A stretch of 64,000 nt of DNA, taken from assembly GCF_028595325.1 (NCBI RefSeq), contig NZ_JAQQXR010000001.1, forward strand, positions 1,116,001 to 1,180,000, in the 5' to 3' direction. Every line of letters starts with the position of its first letter. The stretch's first letter is position 1. A program made the translations under genes and the position numbers. Below, in pieces: positions 31,563 to 39,361 of the stretch. Origin of the DNA: Janthinobacterium fluminis. Its GTDB lineage: Bacteria; Pseudomonadota; Gammaproteobacteria; Burkholderiales; Burkholderiaceae_D. The notes under the pieces are model-generated. The model made no database searches. It was not told the DNA's origin and saw only the letters and a list, made by a program, of their open reading frames with translations.

Positions 31563-34118
31563 ATGAAGCACCGCACCAACCCCGCCGCCCATCGCGCCGC
31601 GCCACACTCCCCTCGCTCGCTGGCTTTTGGGCTGCGCCCCCGTCCGATGGCGCGCGCCCTGCAAACGCTGTGTTTTGGCACGCTGGCCAGCCTGGTGGCG
31701 GGCAGTTCCCTGGCGCCGCAGCAAGCCTGGGCCCAGAGCGCCAACGCCGCGCGCCAGCCGGGACAGGAGCTGCGCCGCTTCGATATTCCGGCCGGGCCGC
31801 TGGAGGCCACGCTGAACCGTCTCGGGCGCGATGCCGGGGTGCTCATCACCTTCGCCTCCGCGGCGACCGAAGGGCGGCGCAGCGCCGGCGTGACCGGCAG
31901 TTATTCGGTCGACGAGGCGCTGACGCGGGCGCTGGCCAGGACCGGCCTGGGCGCCATCCCCGCCGCGGGCGGCGGCTACGCCTTGCGGACCTTGCCGGCC
32001 GTCGCCCCCGCGGGCGTCGCGGCAACCCGACCTGCCACCGCCCTGCCGGAAGTGCGCGTCACGGCGCAGGCGGACCGCGAAAGCGCCTGGGGGCCAACGT
32101 CGGGCTATCTGGCCAAACGCGGCAGCACGGCCACCAAGACGGACGCGAATGTCCACGAAGTGTCGCAGTCGATTTCCGTCATCACGCGCGACCGCATGGA
32201 CGACCAGGGCGTGCGCACGCTGAACGACGCCATCCAATACACGGCCGGCGTGCGCAGCAACACGGCCGGCGCCAACCCCGCCGACGATAGCATGTCGATG
32301 CGCGGCTTCAGCCAGTTTTCGTCCGCCTTCTACCTCGACGGCCTGCGTCTCATGCCGCTGGGTATGTTCGGCTTTTACGGCGTGGAGCCCTACGGGGCCG
32401 AACGGGTGGAGGTGCTCAAAGGCCCCGCCTCGGTGCTGTATGGCCAGAACTCGCCGGGTGGCATCATTAACCTGGTTTCCAAGAGCCCCACGGCCGAGGC
32501 CGTGAAGCAGGTCGAGCTGTCGCTCGGCAGCTACGGGCGCAAACAGGGGGCCTTCGACTTCGCCGGCCCGCTGCGCGCGGACGGCACGCTGCAGTACCGG
32601 CTGGTGGGCCTGGTGCGCGAGGCCGATCACCAGATCGACTACATGAATGACTCGCGCACCTACCTGGCGCCCAGCCTCACCTGGGCGCCCAGCGCGCGCA
32701 CCAACGTCACGCTGCGCGCGTACTACCAGAAGAACCGCGCCATGCAATCGACGAAAGCGCCGTGGAACGCGCTCAACGGCAGCAACCCCAACGGCCGCCT
32801 GCCGCTCACGCGCTTCCTCGGCGAGCCCGGTTTCGACTATGAAACAACCGAAGTCGCCACGCTGGGCTACGAAGCCCGCCATGAACTCGACAGCGGCTGG
32901 ACGCTCAAGCAGAGCTTCCGCTACCTGCGCGTGAACAACCACGAGCAGTATATGTTCCGTTATGGGCCGTTGATCGACAACGCCAGCAGCAACCGCGAGA
33001 TCGATTCGCGCGATGGCAAGGGCCGCGCGTACACGCTGGACACCAGCCTGTCGGGCCGCTTCACGACGGCGGGCCTGCGGCACGAATTCATCGCCGGCCT
33101 CGACTACAACCGCAGCAACACCTCCTTTTACTCGTACATCGCGGATGGGCCGATGCTGGACATCTACAAACCCCGGTACGGCAGCGTCATCGACACCAGC
33201 CTGCTGAAGCCCGACGCCCTGCGAAACGAGCGCAACCAGCAACTCGGCCTGTATGTCCAGGACCGCATCCAGTATGACCGTTGGGTGCTCACGCTGGGCG
33301 GACGCCGCGACTGGAACCGGCTGGAGCAAACCAGCCTGATGCAGCCGTCACCGCGCACCACGAGCCGCAACCCCAGGGCCTTCACCAGGCGCGCCGGCCT
33401 GACCTATCTTGCCGATAACGGCTTGGCGCCCTATGCCAGTTACACGGAATCGTTCCTGCCCGTGTCGGGCGCCGACCGTGCCGGCCGCCCCTTCGAGCCC
33501 GAAACGGGCAGGCAGGTCGAGGTCGGCGTGAAATACGCGCCGAACGAGCAAAGCGCCATCACCCTGGCCGCTTTCGAGCTGCACCGCCAGAACGTCGTCA
33601 CGACCGACCCCACGGACAAGCGCTACTCCATCCAGCAGGGCGAGGTGCGCTCGCGCGGCATCGAACTGGAGGCGGTGACACAGGCCACGAAACAACTGAG
33701 GCTGGTGGCGTCGCTGACCTACAATCCGCTGCTGATCACCAAGGACAATACCGATCCCTGGGGCGGCAACTACCAGGGGAAATCGCCTTTTGAAGTCCCG
33801 AAAAAGCTGGCCTCGGCCTGGGTCGACTATGGCTTCGACGGCGAGCTGCGTGGTTTGTCCCTGGACGCCGGCGTGCGCTATGTCGGGCCGAGCTGGGGCG
33901 ACGCCGAGAACAGCTTCAGCGTGCCGGCGTTCACCCTGCTCGACGCCGCGCTGCGCTATGACCTGGGCGCGGTCCGCAGCGCATGGCGCGGCCTGAGTGT
34001 GAGCGTGACGGCGAAAAACCTGCTGGACAAATACCACGTCGCATCGTGCTTCTCGTCCAATGCCTGCAGCTACGGCGAAAAGCGTAACGTGGTGCTGCGC
34101 GTCGGATATATCTGGTAG
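31563..34118 (+). CDS. TonB-dependent siderophore receptor with signalling domain
   Basis: An 851-residue outer-membrane receptor. A long signal sequence ends near AWAQS (about residue 57). The STN signalling domain follows (RRFDIPAGPLEATLNRLG, GVLITFASA), which talks to the FecR protein. Then the plug domain (QSISVITRDRMDDQGVRTLN; MSMRGFSQFSSAFYLDGLR; GAERVEVLKGPASVLYGQNS; GGIINLVSKSP) and a 22-strand barrel ending VVLRVGYIW, with a C-terminal aromatic residue as usual. It belongs to the FhuE/FpvA/FoxA-like ferric-siderophore group; the ligand cannot be read. With the sigma and anti-sigma genes it makes a complete cell-surface signalling unit. The ATG at 31563 was chosen over an upstream one without a signal-like start. 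Confidence 0.9.
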   Translation: MKHRTNPAAHRAAPHSPRSLAFGLRPRPMARALQTLCFGTLASLVAGSSLAPQQAWAQSANAARQPGQELRRFDIPAGPLEATLNRLGRDAGVLITFASAATEGRRSAGVTGSYSVDEALTRALARTGLGAIPAAGGGYALRTLPAVAPAGVAATRPATALPEVRVTAQADRESAWGPTSGYLAKRGSTATKTDANVHEVSQSISVITRDRMDDQGVRTLNDAIQYTAGVRSNTAGANPADDSMSMRGFSQFSSAFYLDGLRLMPLGMFGFYGVEPYGAERVEVLKGPASVLYGQNSPGGIINLVSKSPTAEAVKQVELSLGSYGRKQGAFDFAGPLRADGTLQYRLVGLVREADHQIDYMNDSRTYLAPSLTWAPSARTNVTLRAYYQKNRAMQSTKAPWNALNGSNPNGRLPLTRFLGEPGFDYETTEVATLGYEARHELDSGWTLKQSFRYLRVNNHEQYMFRYGPLIDNASSNREIDSRDGKGRAYTLDTSLSGRFTTAGLRHEFIAGLDYNRSNTSFYSYIADGPMLDIYKPRYGSVIDTSLLKPDALRNERNQQLGLYVQDRIQYDRWVLTLGGRRDWNRLEQTSLMQPSPRTTSRNPRAFTRRAGLTYLADNGLAPYASYTESFLPVSGADRAGRPFEPETGRQVEVGVKYAPNEQSAITLAAFELHRQNVVTTDPTDKRYSIQQGEVRSRGIELEAVTQATKQLRLVASLTYNPLLITKDNTDPWGGNYQGKSPFEVPKKLASAWVDYGFDGELRGLSLDAGVRYVGPSWGDAENSFSVPAFTLLDAALRYDLGAVRSAWRGLSVSVTAKNLLDKYHVASCFSSNACSYGEKRNVVLRVGYIW

Positions 34119-34553
34119 CACGGCATACTTGGCGGCGCCCGGCAGCGAGCGGGCGCCGCCAGGCGGCTTCGACCATCGCGTCCACGTCCTCGCTGCGGCG
34201 CTTTTTTTGTCGGAATACAAAACTGCTCCGCGTGACAAAGCGTGTGTATATGCTATTTTTCAGCTGCTATATTGATCTGCAAGCAAGCTGAACGATGACA
34301 ACAGCTTGCCGTCTTGATCGCGATCAGGATTGCGCAGCAAACGCTCCCCCAACCCTCAAGCGAAAACCATTTCCGAACGGACGTCTACCCGTGCGGCGAT
34401 CGTATTCGGCTGTCCACAATGAAAGGAAGCGCATAGCGATGGGAAGACGTCCGTGCTCGCCGGATGGCTGGCCATGTCGGCGCAGTCCATGCGAGCCAAC
34501 AAGGAAACGGTAGGCGCAGGTATTTTAATAACAACTCTTTGGGAGATTTTAAA
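34119..34553. other. Intergenic region between receptor gene and unknown pair
   Basis: 435 bases. Holds the GC-rich hairpin at 34130-34161 and a T7 tract at about 34202-34208, but no supported gene. A promoter for the following gene is presumably in the AT-rich part between 34210 and 34300; it was not resolved. Confidence 0.5.
34130..34161 (+). terminator. GC-rich hairpin after the receptor gene, possible terminator
   Basis: TGGCGGCGCCCG (34130-34141) and its exact complement (34150-34161) with an 8-base loop, 12 bases after the stop codon. There is no T-tract immediately after it, so termination would have to be assisted. Confidence 0.45.
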
Positions 34554-35735
34554 ATGGCTACATACCTCGACTTGCAAAATGGCTTTTACAATGGATTCAG
34601 CCAGGGCCTGGGCTTCGCGCCCGACATCCCGTTTCAAATGATACAGCCTTCGCCGCCCTTGATCGCCGGCGCCAACCAGGATCAGCAACTGTGGAACTAT
34701 TTCAATAACATCCCACCGTTTTCGCTGACACAGAACTACATCGCCAGCGGCGGCAATCAATTCACATCCGATTACAGCGGCTTGTTTTCGGCCCTGCAAG
34801 GCGCCCCGAACAATTTTAGCGCGGACGTGGGCCCCAAATGCAACACCGCCTGGGACGCTTTCGTCGCCACCCTGCCCTACACCACGTCGCTGTCGCAATT
34901 TCCCATGATTTTCCGTAACTGGGCCGTGCGCAACGGCTTTATCAGCGTCGCCAACGTCGGCGCCTCCGATCTGGCGCAGTTGTTGCTCGACCCTATCAGC
35001 AGCGCGCAACTGTCGCTGATGCTGTACAAACCGGCCGGCGCGACGCCGCCCAATTGGGGCGAGGGGTATCTCGACCTGGTGAACCTGCTCAACGTGGCGC
35101 CGAACCGCGCATTCTCGCTGAATAGCTCGACGATGAATTCAAGCGTCAGCAATTCGTGGACGAAGAGCGCGAACGAAGGCTTTTTCGGGCTGTGGGGCGG
35201 CAGCAGCAGTTCTTCGTCGCAAAGCAGCACTTTTGCGGCGAGCAACGTCACCGTCGCCGCCACCTTCCAGCACGCCTTGCAGTTCGGCGCCACGCCCGGC
35301 GACTGGTACAACTCCTCGGCCATGAGCCTGGCCTATGCGAACAAGGATGGCGCGCCGTGGGTCGCCTCCTCCCCCATCAACTGGAACAACACCTTCGGCA
35401 GCCGGGGCAATATGCAGCGCTTCGCTTCCACGCTGGTCGTCGTTTCCGGAATGAATGTCGTCGTCACCTCCAGCGCCGTTTTCAGCAAGGAAGACCAGAA
35501 CGCCATCCACAACAATTCCGGCGCCGGCATGTGGCCCTTCTACAGCGCCAATTCCTCGTCCGGCTCAAGCACCGACGTCCAGTTCAACAACCAGGGCAAT
35601 ATGACGGTGACCTTCACTAGCCAGCCGAATGTGCCCATCGTCGTCGGCGCCATTGTCGAACCCGTCAGCGTGTTCGTCGGCCAGGACGCGGCCCAGGCTT
35701 ATATGAAACATCTGGCCAGCATCCGCGGCGCGTGA
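34554..35735 (+). CDS. Unknown protein, first of a paralogous pair
   Basis: A 393-residue protein with no recognised family and no signal peptide. It begins MATYLDLQNGFYNGFSQGL with GGGAG upstream. Ser/Asn-rich stretches (FGLWGGSSSSSSQSSTF) separate a helical N-terminal half from a beta-rich C-terminal half. Comparison with the next gene shows shared blocks: ADVGPKCNTAWDAFVATLP and FPMIFRNWAVRNG here match DIGQAHYVAWSAYVDSL and LPALFRMWAMRNG there, and GDWYNSSAMSLAYANKDGAPW matches GPWYDSALLHNAYANDAAPPW in part. The conserved W, D and P residues suggest a stable fold. It may be a structural or lectin-like protein; no catalytic motif was seen. Confidence 0.75.
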   Translation: MATYLDLQNGFYNGFSQGLGFAPDIPFQMIQPSPPLIAGANQDQQLWNYFNNIPPFSLTQNYIASGGNQFTSDYSGLFSALQGAPNNFSADVGPKCNTAWDAFVATLPYTTSLSQFPMIFRNWAVRNGFISVANVGASDLAQLLLDPISSAQLSLMLYKPAGATPPNWGEGYLDLVNLLNVAPNRAFSLNSSTMNSSVSNSWTKSANEGFFGLWGGSSSSSSQSSTFAASNVTVAATFQHALQFGATPGDWYNSSAMSLAYANKDGAPWVASSPINWNNTFGSRGNMQRFASTLVVVSGMNVVVTSSAVFSKEDQNAIHNNSGAGMWPFYSANSSSGSSTDVQFNNQGNMTVTFTSQPNVPIVVGAIVEPVSVFVGQDAAQAYMKHLASIRGA

Positions 35736-35843
35736 TGCCACGGCCGCCGCCGCGCCTAGGACAGGCGGCGCGGCGGCGGCCGCTACCGCCAGCACAGTCG
35801 CGCCGCAGGACGGGGCGCCCCTCCCCTCACAGAAAGCCGCCGT

Positions 35844-36998
35844 ATGGATACCCCGAACATCCCCATTCCGCAGTCGCCGATGTGCTTGTTGCAGGAGCGC
35901 TGGTATCACAGCCTCGCCGCGTCTCTGCTGCAGAGCCCGGCGATGTTCCAATTGGCCCAGCCGGGCCGGCCGCTGGCCTCGGACGAGCAATTGTGGTCCA
36001 GCCCGAATATTGTGCCGCCGCGCGCGCTGACCTTCAACTCCGTACTGCGCCGGACGGAACGGTTCTTCGACGAATATGCCGCCGTCGCCGGCCAGATCAC
36101 TTTCCCGGCGTCACAATTTTCCAGCGACATCGGCCAGGCCCACTATGTGGCGTGGAGCGCCTACGTCGACAGTTTGTCGCCAACGCCGCCGCTGGCGAAC
36201 TTGCCGGCCCTGTTCCGCATGTGGGCCATGCGCAACGGCGCCACCGCCGTTGCGGCCCAGGGCATCGCCGACCTGACGCAAATGGCCTTGATCGCGGCCG
36301 CAAAACAGGCGCTCGAACCCTACCAGGGCAACCATCCCCGCCCCGTCGACTATGCCGGCAGCCTGGCCGATCTGCAACGCATGCTGGCAAGCTCCCCCCC
36401 GGCGCAACTGAGTTTCGACAGCGCCGCCAGCCCCCCGCCCATTCCCGCGTGGGCGCGCGACAATGACGACTATTTGTTCGGCCTGTGGAGCGGCAGCGAT
36501 CCGCGCTCGCGCATCAACCAGCGCTTCGCCCTGGCGCAGGTGCGCGTCGACGTCGACCTTGGCGCCTATGCGCCCTGGGTGGCGACGGCCGGCCCCTGGT
36601 ACGACTCGGCGCTGCTGCACAATGCCTACGCCAATGACGCGGCGCCACCGTGGACCAGCGGCGGCTCGCCAGGCTGGGGCGATATGTTCGGTCCGTTCGG
36701 CGCCCTGCGCCGCGCCATCGCCAGCCTGCTGGTCGCCGACGGGGCCGACATCGTCGTGCTGTGCAACGGCATGTTCAACCGCCAGGACCAGGCCCGCATC
36801 CGCGACAACGCGGCGCGCGGCCTCTGGCCGTTTTATCTGCCATCCGGCCCATCGACGAGCAACACGGTCAGTTTCGACGGGCATGGCCACCTGACCTTGA
36901 CGACGCGCTTGCAGCCCGGGCAACCCTTCGTCATCGGCGCCAATGTGCTCGACATGCCCAGTTTCCTCGGATATGAAAAGAGCGCGTCCAGCGATTGA
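35844..36998 (+). CDS. Unknown protein, second of a paralogous pair
   Basis: A 384-residue paralogue of the protein encoded just upstream, 108 bases away. Shared blocks are LTFNSVLRRTERFFDEYA..., FSSDIGQAHYVAWSAYVDS, LFRMWAMRNGATAVAAQGI, DDYLFGLWSGSD, WYDSALLHNAYAND, FNRQDQARIRDNAARGLWPF. The last corresponds to FSKEDQNAIHNNSGAGMWPF in the first copy, which strongly supports homology. No known domain, signal peptide or membrane helix was found. Pro-rich linker SAASPPPIPAWARD near residue 205 suggests two domains. Duplication in tandem hints at heteromer formation or divergent ligands. Confidence 0.75.
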   Translation: MDTPNIPIPQSPMCLLQERWYHSLAASLLQSPAMFQLAQPGRPLASDEQLWSSPNIVPPRALTFNSVLRRTERFFDEYAAVAGQITFPASQFSSDIGQAHYVAWSAYVDSLSPTPPLANLPALFRMWAMRNGATAVAAQGIADLTQMALIAAAKQALEPYQGNHPRPVDYAGSLADLQRMLASSPPAQLSFDSAASPPPIPAWARDNDDYLFGLWSGSDPRSRINQRFALAQVRVDVDLGAYAPWVATAGPWYDSALLHNAYANDAAPPWTSGGSPGWGDMFGPFGALRRAIASLLVADGADIVVLCNGMFNRQDQARIRDNAARGLWPFYLPSGPSTSNTVSFDGHGHLTLTTRLQPGQPFVIGANVLDMPSFLGYEKSASSD

Positions 36999-37118
36999 GG
37001 GGGGCTAAGAATCACGCAGAAATTAGAGTAATCCTGTCAAAACCGTATCATCAGCCATGGTATTGTATTCAATTATGGACGCTGCATCGTCGCCGTTCCA
37101 AATTGAAAGTGAGCTTGC

Positions 37119-38594
37119 ATGCATTTATCTGCCCATTCCAGCCAGCCGGCGCCGGCCGCCCCGGACGAAAGCGATCCCGCGCGCATGGCGGCGGTGTTCG
37201 ACGCCCAGTTCGAGACGGCGCTGCGCTGGCGCGTTTCAACGGCCAGGGAGCGCATCGCCCGCATCAAGAAACTGCGCGAGGCGATGCTGGCGCAGCGCGA
37301 AGCCTTCTATGCGGCCTTCCTGCAGGATTACCGCAAGTCGCCGACCGAAGTCGAGGCGTCCGAACTGCTGCCCGTGATGGATGAGATGCGCCATGCGATC
37401 GGCCAGTTGCGCCGCTGGATGAAGCCGCTCAAAGTCTGGCCCACGACGACCATGCTGGGCACCTCGGCCTGGGTGCAATACCAGCCGCGCGGCCGGGTGT
37501 TGATCATCGCGCCGTGGAACTACCCGCTGGGGCTGTGCTTCGGCCCGCTGGTGTCGGCCCTGGCCGCCGGCAACACCGCCATCGTCAAACCGTCCGAAAT
37601 GACGCCGGCCGTGTCGGCGCTGATGACGCGCATCCTCGGCGAGGTCTTCCCGGAAAACGAGGTGGCCATGTTCGAGGGCGGCCTGGCAACGTCCCAGGCC
37701 CTGCTTGCGCTGCCTTTCGACCATATTTTCTTCACCGGCTCACCCGCCGTCGGCAAGGTCGTCATGAGCGCCGCCGCCAGGCACCTGAGCAGCGTCACGC
37801 TGGAGCTGGGCGGCAAGTCGCCGACCATCGTCGATGAGAGCGCGAACCTGGTGCTGGCCGCGGAAACGCTGATGTGGGGGAAATTCCTCAACAATGGCCA
37901 GACCTGCGTCGCACCCGATTATGTGTATGTGCACGACAGCGTCAAGGAAGCGTTCATTGCCGAGTGCAACAAGGTGCTGGCCGCGCGCTATGGCGCCAGC
38001 CCCGCCGAGCAACGCCACAACCCCGATTTGACGCGCATGGTCAACCGGCACCACACGCAGCGGGTTGCCGCGCTGCTCAGGGACGCGCTGGCGCGCGGCG
38101 CCGTGGTGCGCGCCGGCGGCGTGCATGACGAGGCGCAATGCTATATCGCGCCCACGCTGCTCGACGAGGTGCCGGCCGGCGCCGCGATTCTCGACGAAGA
38201 GATTTTCGGCCCGCTGCTGCCCATCCTCGGCTATTCGGACTTGAACGAAGTCATAAGCGCCATCAACGCCGGCCCCAAACCGCTGGCGCTGTACGTGTGG
38301 AGCCGCAAACAGGCGCATATCGACGCCCTGCTCGGCCGCACCAGCTCGGGCGGCGCCTGCGTCAACCACTGCGTCGCCCAATTCGCCCACGGCAACCTGC
38401 CTTTCGGCGGCGTGAACAATTCCGGCATCGGCTCCGCCCACGGCGCCTATGGCTTCAAGGCGTTCTCGCACGAGCGCGCCGTGATGCGCTCGTCGCCGCT
38501 GATGCTGATTAAATTGTTTTTCCCTCCTTACAGCCGGCAGCGCAGCTATCTTGTCCGTAAAACGGTCGATTTGCTGCGTCTGCCGATGCTGTAA
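37119..38594 (+). CDS. ALDH3-type aldehyde dehydrogenase (coniferyl-aldehyde-dehydrogenase-like)
   Basis: A 491-residue aldehyde dehydrogenase of the class 3 kind. NAD-binding and catalytic blocks are PRGRVLIIAPWNYPLGL, GNTAIVKPSEMTP, IFFTGSPAVGKVVM, VTLELGGKSPTIVDE (general base Glu) and FLNNGQTCVAPDYVYVH with the nucleophile Cys; the end has NLPFGGVNNSGIGSAHG. It oxidises aldehydes to acids with NAD(P). The C-terminal tail is longer than the core and hydrophobic (LIKLFFPPY), as in membrane-associated ALDH3 enzymes. Although an amine oxidase/decarboxylase set that could make aldehydes is in the same window, it is 29 kb away. Confidence 0.9.
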   Translation: MHLSAHSSQPAPAAPDESDPARMAAVFDAQFETALRWRVSTARERIARIKKLREAMLAQREAFYAAFLQDYRKSPTEVEASELLPVMDEMRHAIGQLRRWMKPLKVWPTTTMLGTSAWVQYQPRGRVLIIAPWNYPLGLCFGPLVSALAAGNTAIVKPSEMTPAVSALMTRILGEVFPENEVAMFEGGLATSQALLALPFDHIFFTGSPAVGKVVMSAAARHLSSVTLELGGKSPTIVDESANLVLAAETLMWGKFLNNGQTCVAPDYVYVHDSVKEAFIAECNKVLAARYGASPAEQRHNPDLTRMVNRHHTQRVAALLRDALARGAVVRAGGVHDEAQCYIAPTLLDEVPAGAAILDEEIFGPLLPILGYSDLNEVISAINAGPKPLALYVWSRKQAHIDALLGRTSSGGACVNHCVAQFAHGNLPFGGVNNSGIGSAHGAYGFKAFSHERAVMRSSPLMLIKLFFPPYSRQRSYLVRKTVDLLRLPML

Positions 38595-38628
38595 ACCGAG
38601 GCTGGCCGGGCGCCGCCCGCGTTGGCGT

Positions 38629-39081
38629 TTATTGCACGGCCAGTTGCTTGCCGCCGGTGCCGGCCTTTTTCGGCAGCGTCAATTCCAGCACGCCGTCCTG
38701 ATACCTGGCCTGGGCCGCGGCATCGTCGACTTCCTGGGGCAGCGTGAAGCTGCGGTATTGCTGGCCGTAAATGCGTTCGCTGCGCACCAGCTTGCCGCCG
38801 TCGTCGGCGACATTTTCCTCCTTCACCTCGGCATTGATCGACACCCGGTTGCCGTCGACGGACACCTTGATATCGTCCTTGTTGACGCCTGGAATTTCCG
38901 CCTTGACCAGGTAGGATCGCTCGGTTTCGGCAATGTCCACCCGCATGCGTTGCGTCGATTCACGCCCGCGCAGGGCCGGCATACTGAAAAAATCACGGAA
39001 AATGTCGTCGATATCGGTGATGAACGGGTCAAAACGCGCGAGTCCGCCGAAGGGATCGCGTTGTATCAAATTGCTTGCCAT
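38629..39081 (-). CDS. Hsp20 / alpha-crystallin family small heat shock protein
   Basis: A 150-residue small heat shock protein. It has the N-terminal FGGLARFDPFITDIDDIFRD segment, then the alpha-crystallin domain: VDIAETERSYLVKAEIPGVN, KDDIKVSVDGNRVSINAEV, and YRSFTLPQEVDDAAAQARYQ with VLELTLPKK at the end, the usual A-x-x-x-n-G-v-L box. It binds unfolding proteins to stop aggregation. AAGGAGG sits close to the ATG at 39081, so the start is secure. It is transcribed divergently from the PHA synthase gene; the shared region holds two FNR-like sites. Confidence 0.92.
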   Translation of the reverse strand: MASNLIQRDPFGGLARFDPFITDIDDIFRDFFSMPALRGRESTQRMRVDIAETERSYLVKAEIPGVNKDDIKVSVDGNRVSINAEVKEENVADDGGKLVRSERIYGQQYRSFTLPQEVDDAAAQARYQDGVLELTLPKKAGTGGKQLAVQ

Positions 39082-39192
39082 ATTGAACCTCCTTAAAGAA
39101 ATGGATGTTTTGAAGACATTGGCATAGCGGCACCGCAAATATCGTGGCTGCGGCGCCTATCCTTCATCCTAGGATTCCGCAACGCGCCCTCT

Positions 39193-39206
39193 TTGACATA
39201 GCTCAA
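39193..39206. promoter_or_regulatory. FNR/Anr-like binding site 1
   Basis: TTGAC-ATAG-CTCAA resembles the FNR/CRP-family consensus TTGAT-N4-ATCAA, with one deviation per half-site. Lies in the divergent region between hsp20 (minus) and the PHA synthase gene (plus). Confidence 0.45.
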
Positions 39207-39251
39207 ACGTCTGGCCACGTTCCCCGCTGCGGGGAAATCATCGGCCCGTGT

Positions 39252-39265
39252 TTGATCTAGGTCTG
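39252..39265. promoter_or_regulatory. FNR/Anr-like binding site 2
   Basis: TTGAT-CTAG-GTCTG: perfect left half-site, poorer right half-site. It is 59 bases from site 1 and about 100 bases before the PHA synthase start, a sensible place for an activator. Confidence 0.4.
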
Positions 39266-39361
39266 CTTGCGCGGCGGCGACGTCGAAACATTGGACCAGG
39301 CCGCACCCTCCAATACTGTAAAGGACCGGCGACGCCCTCCTTGTTTTTTGTGGAGCGCACT

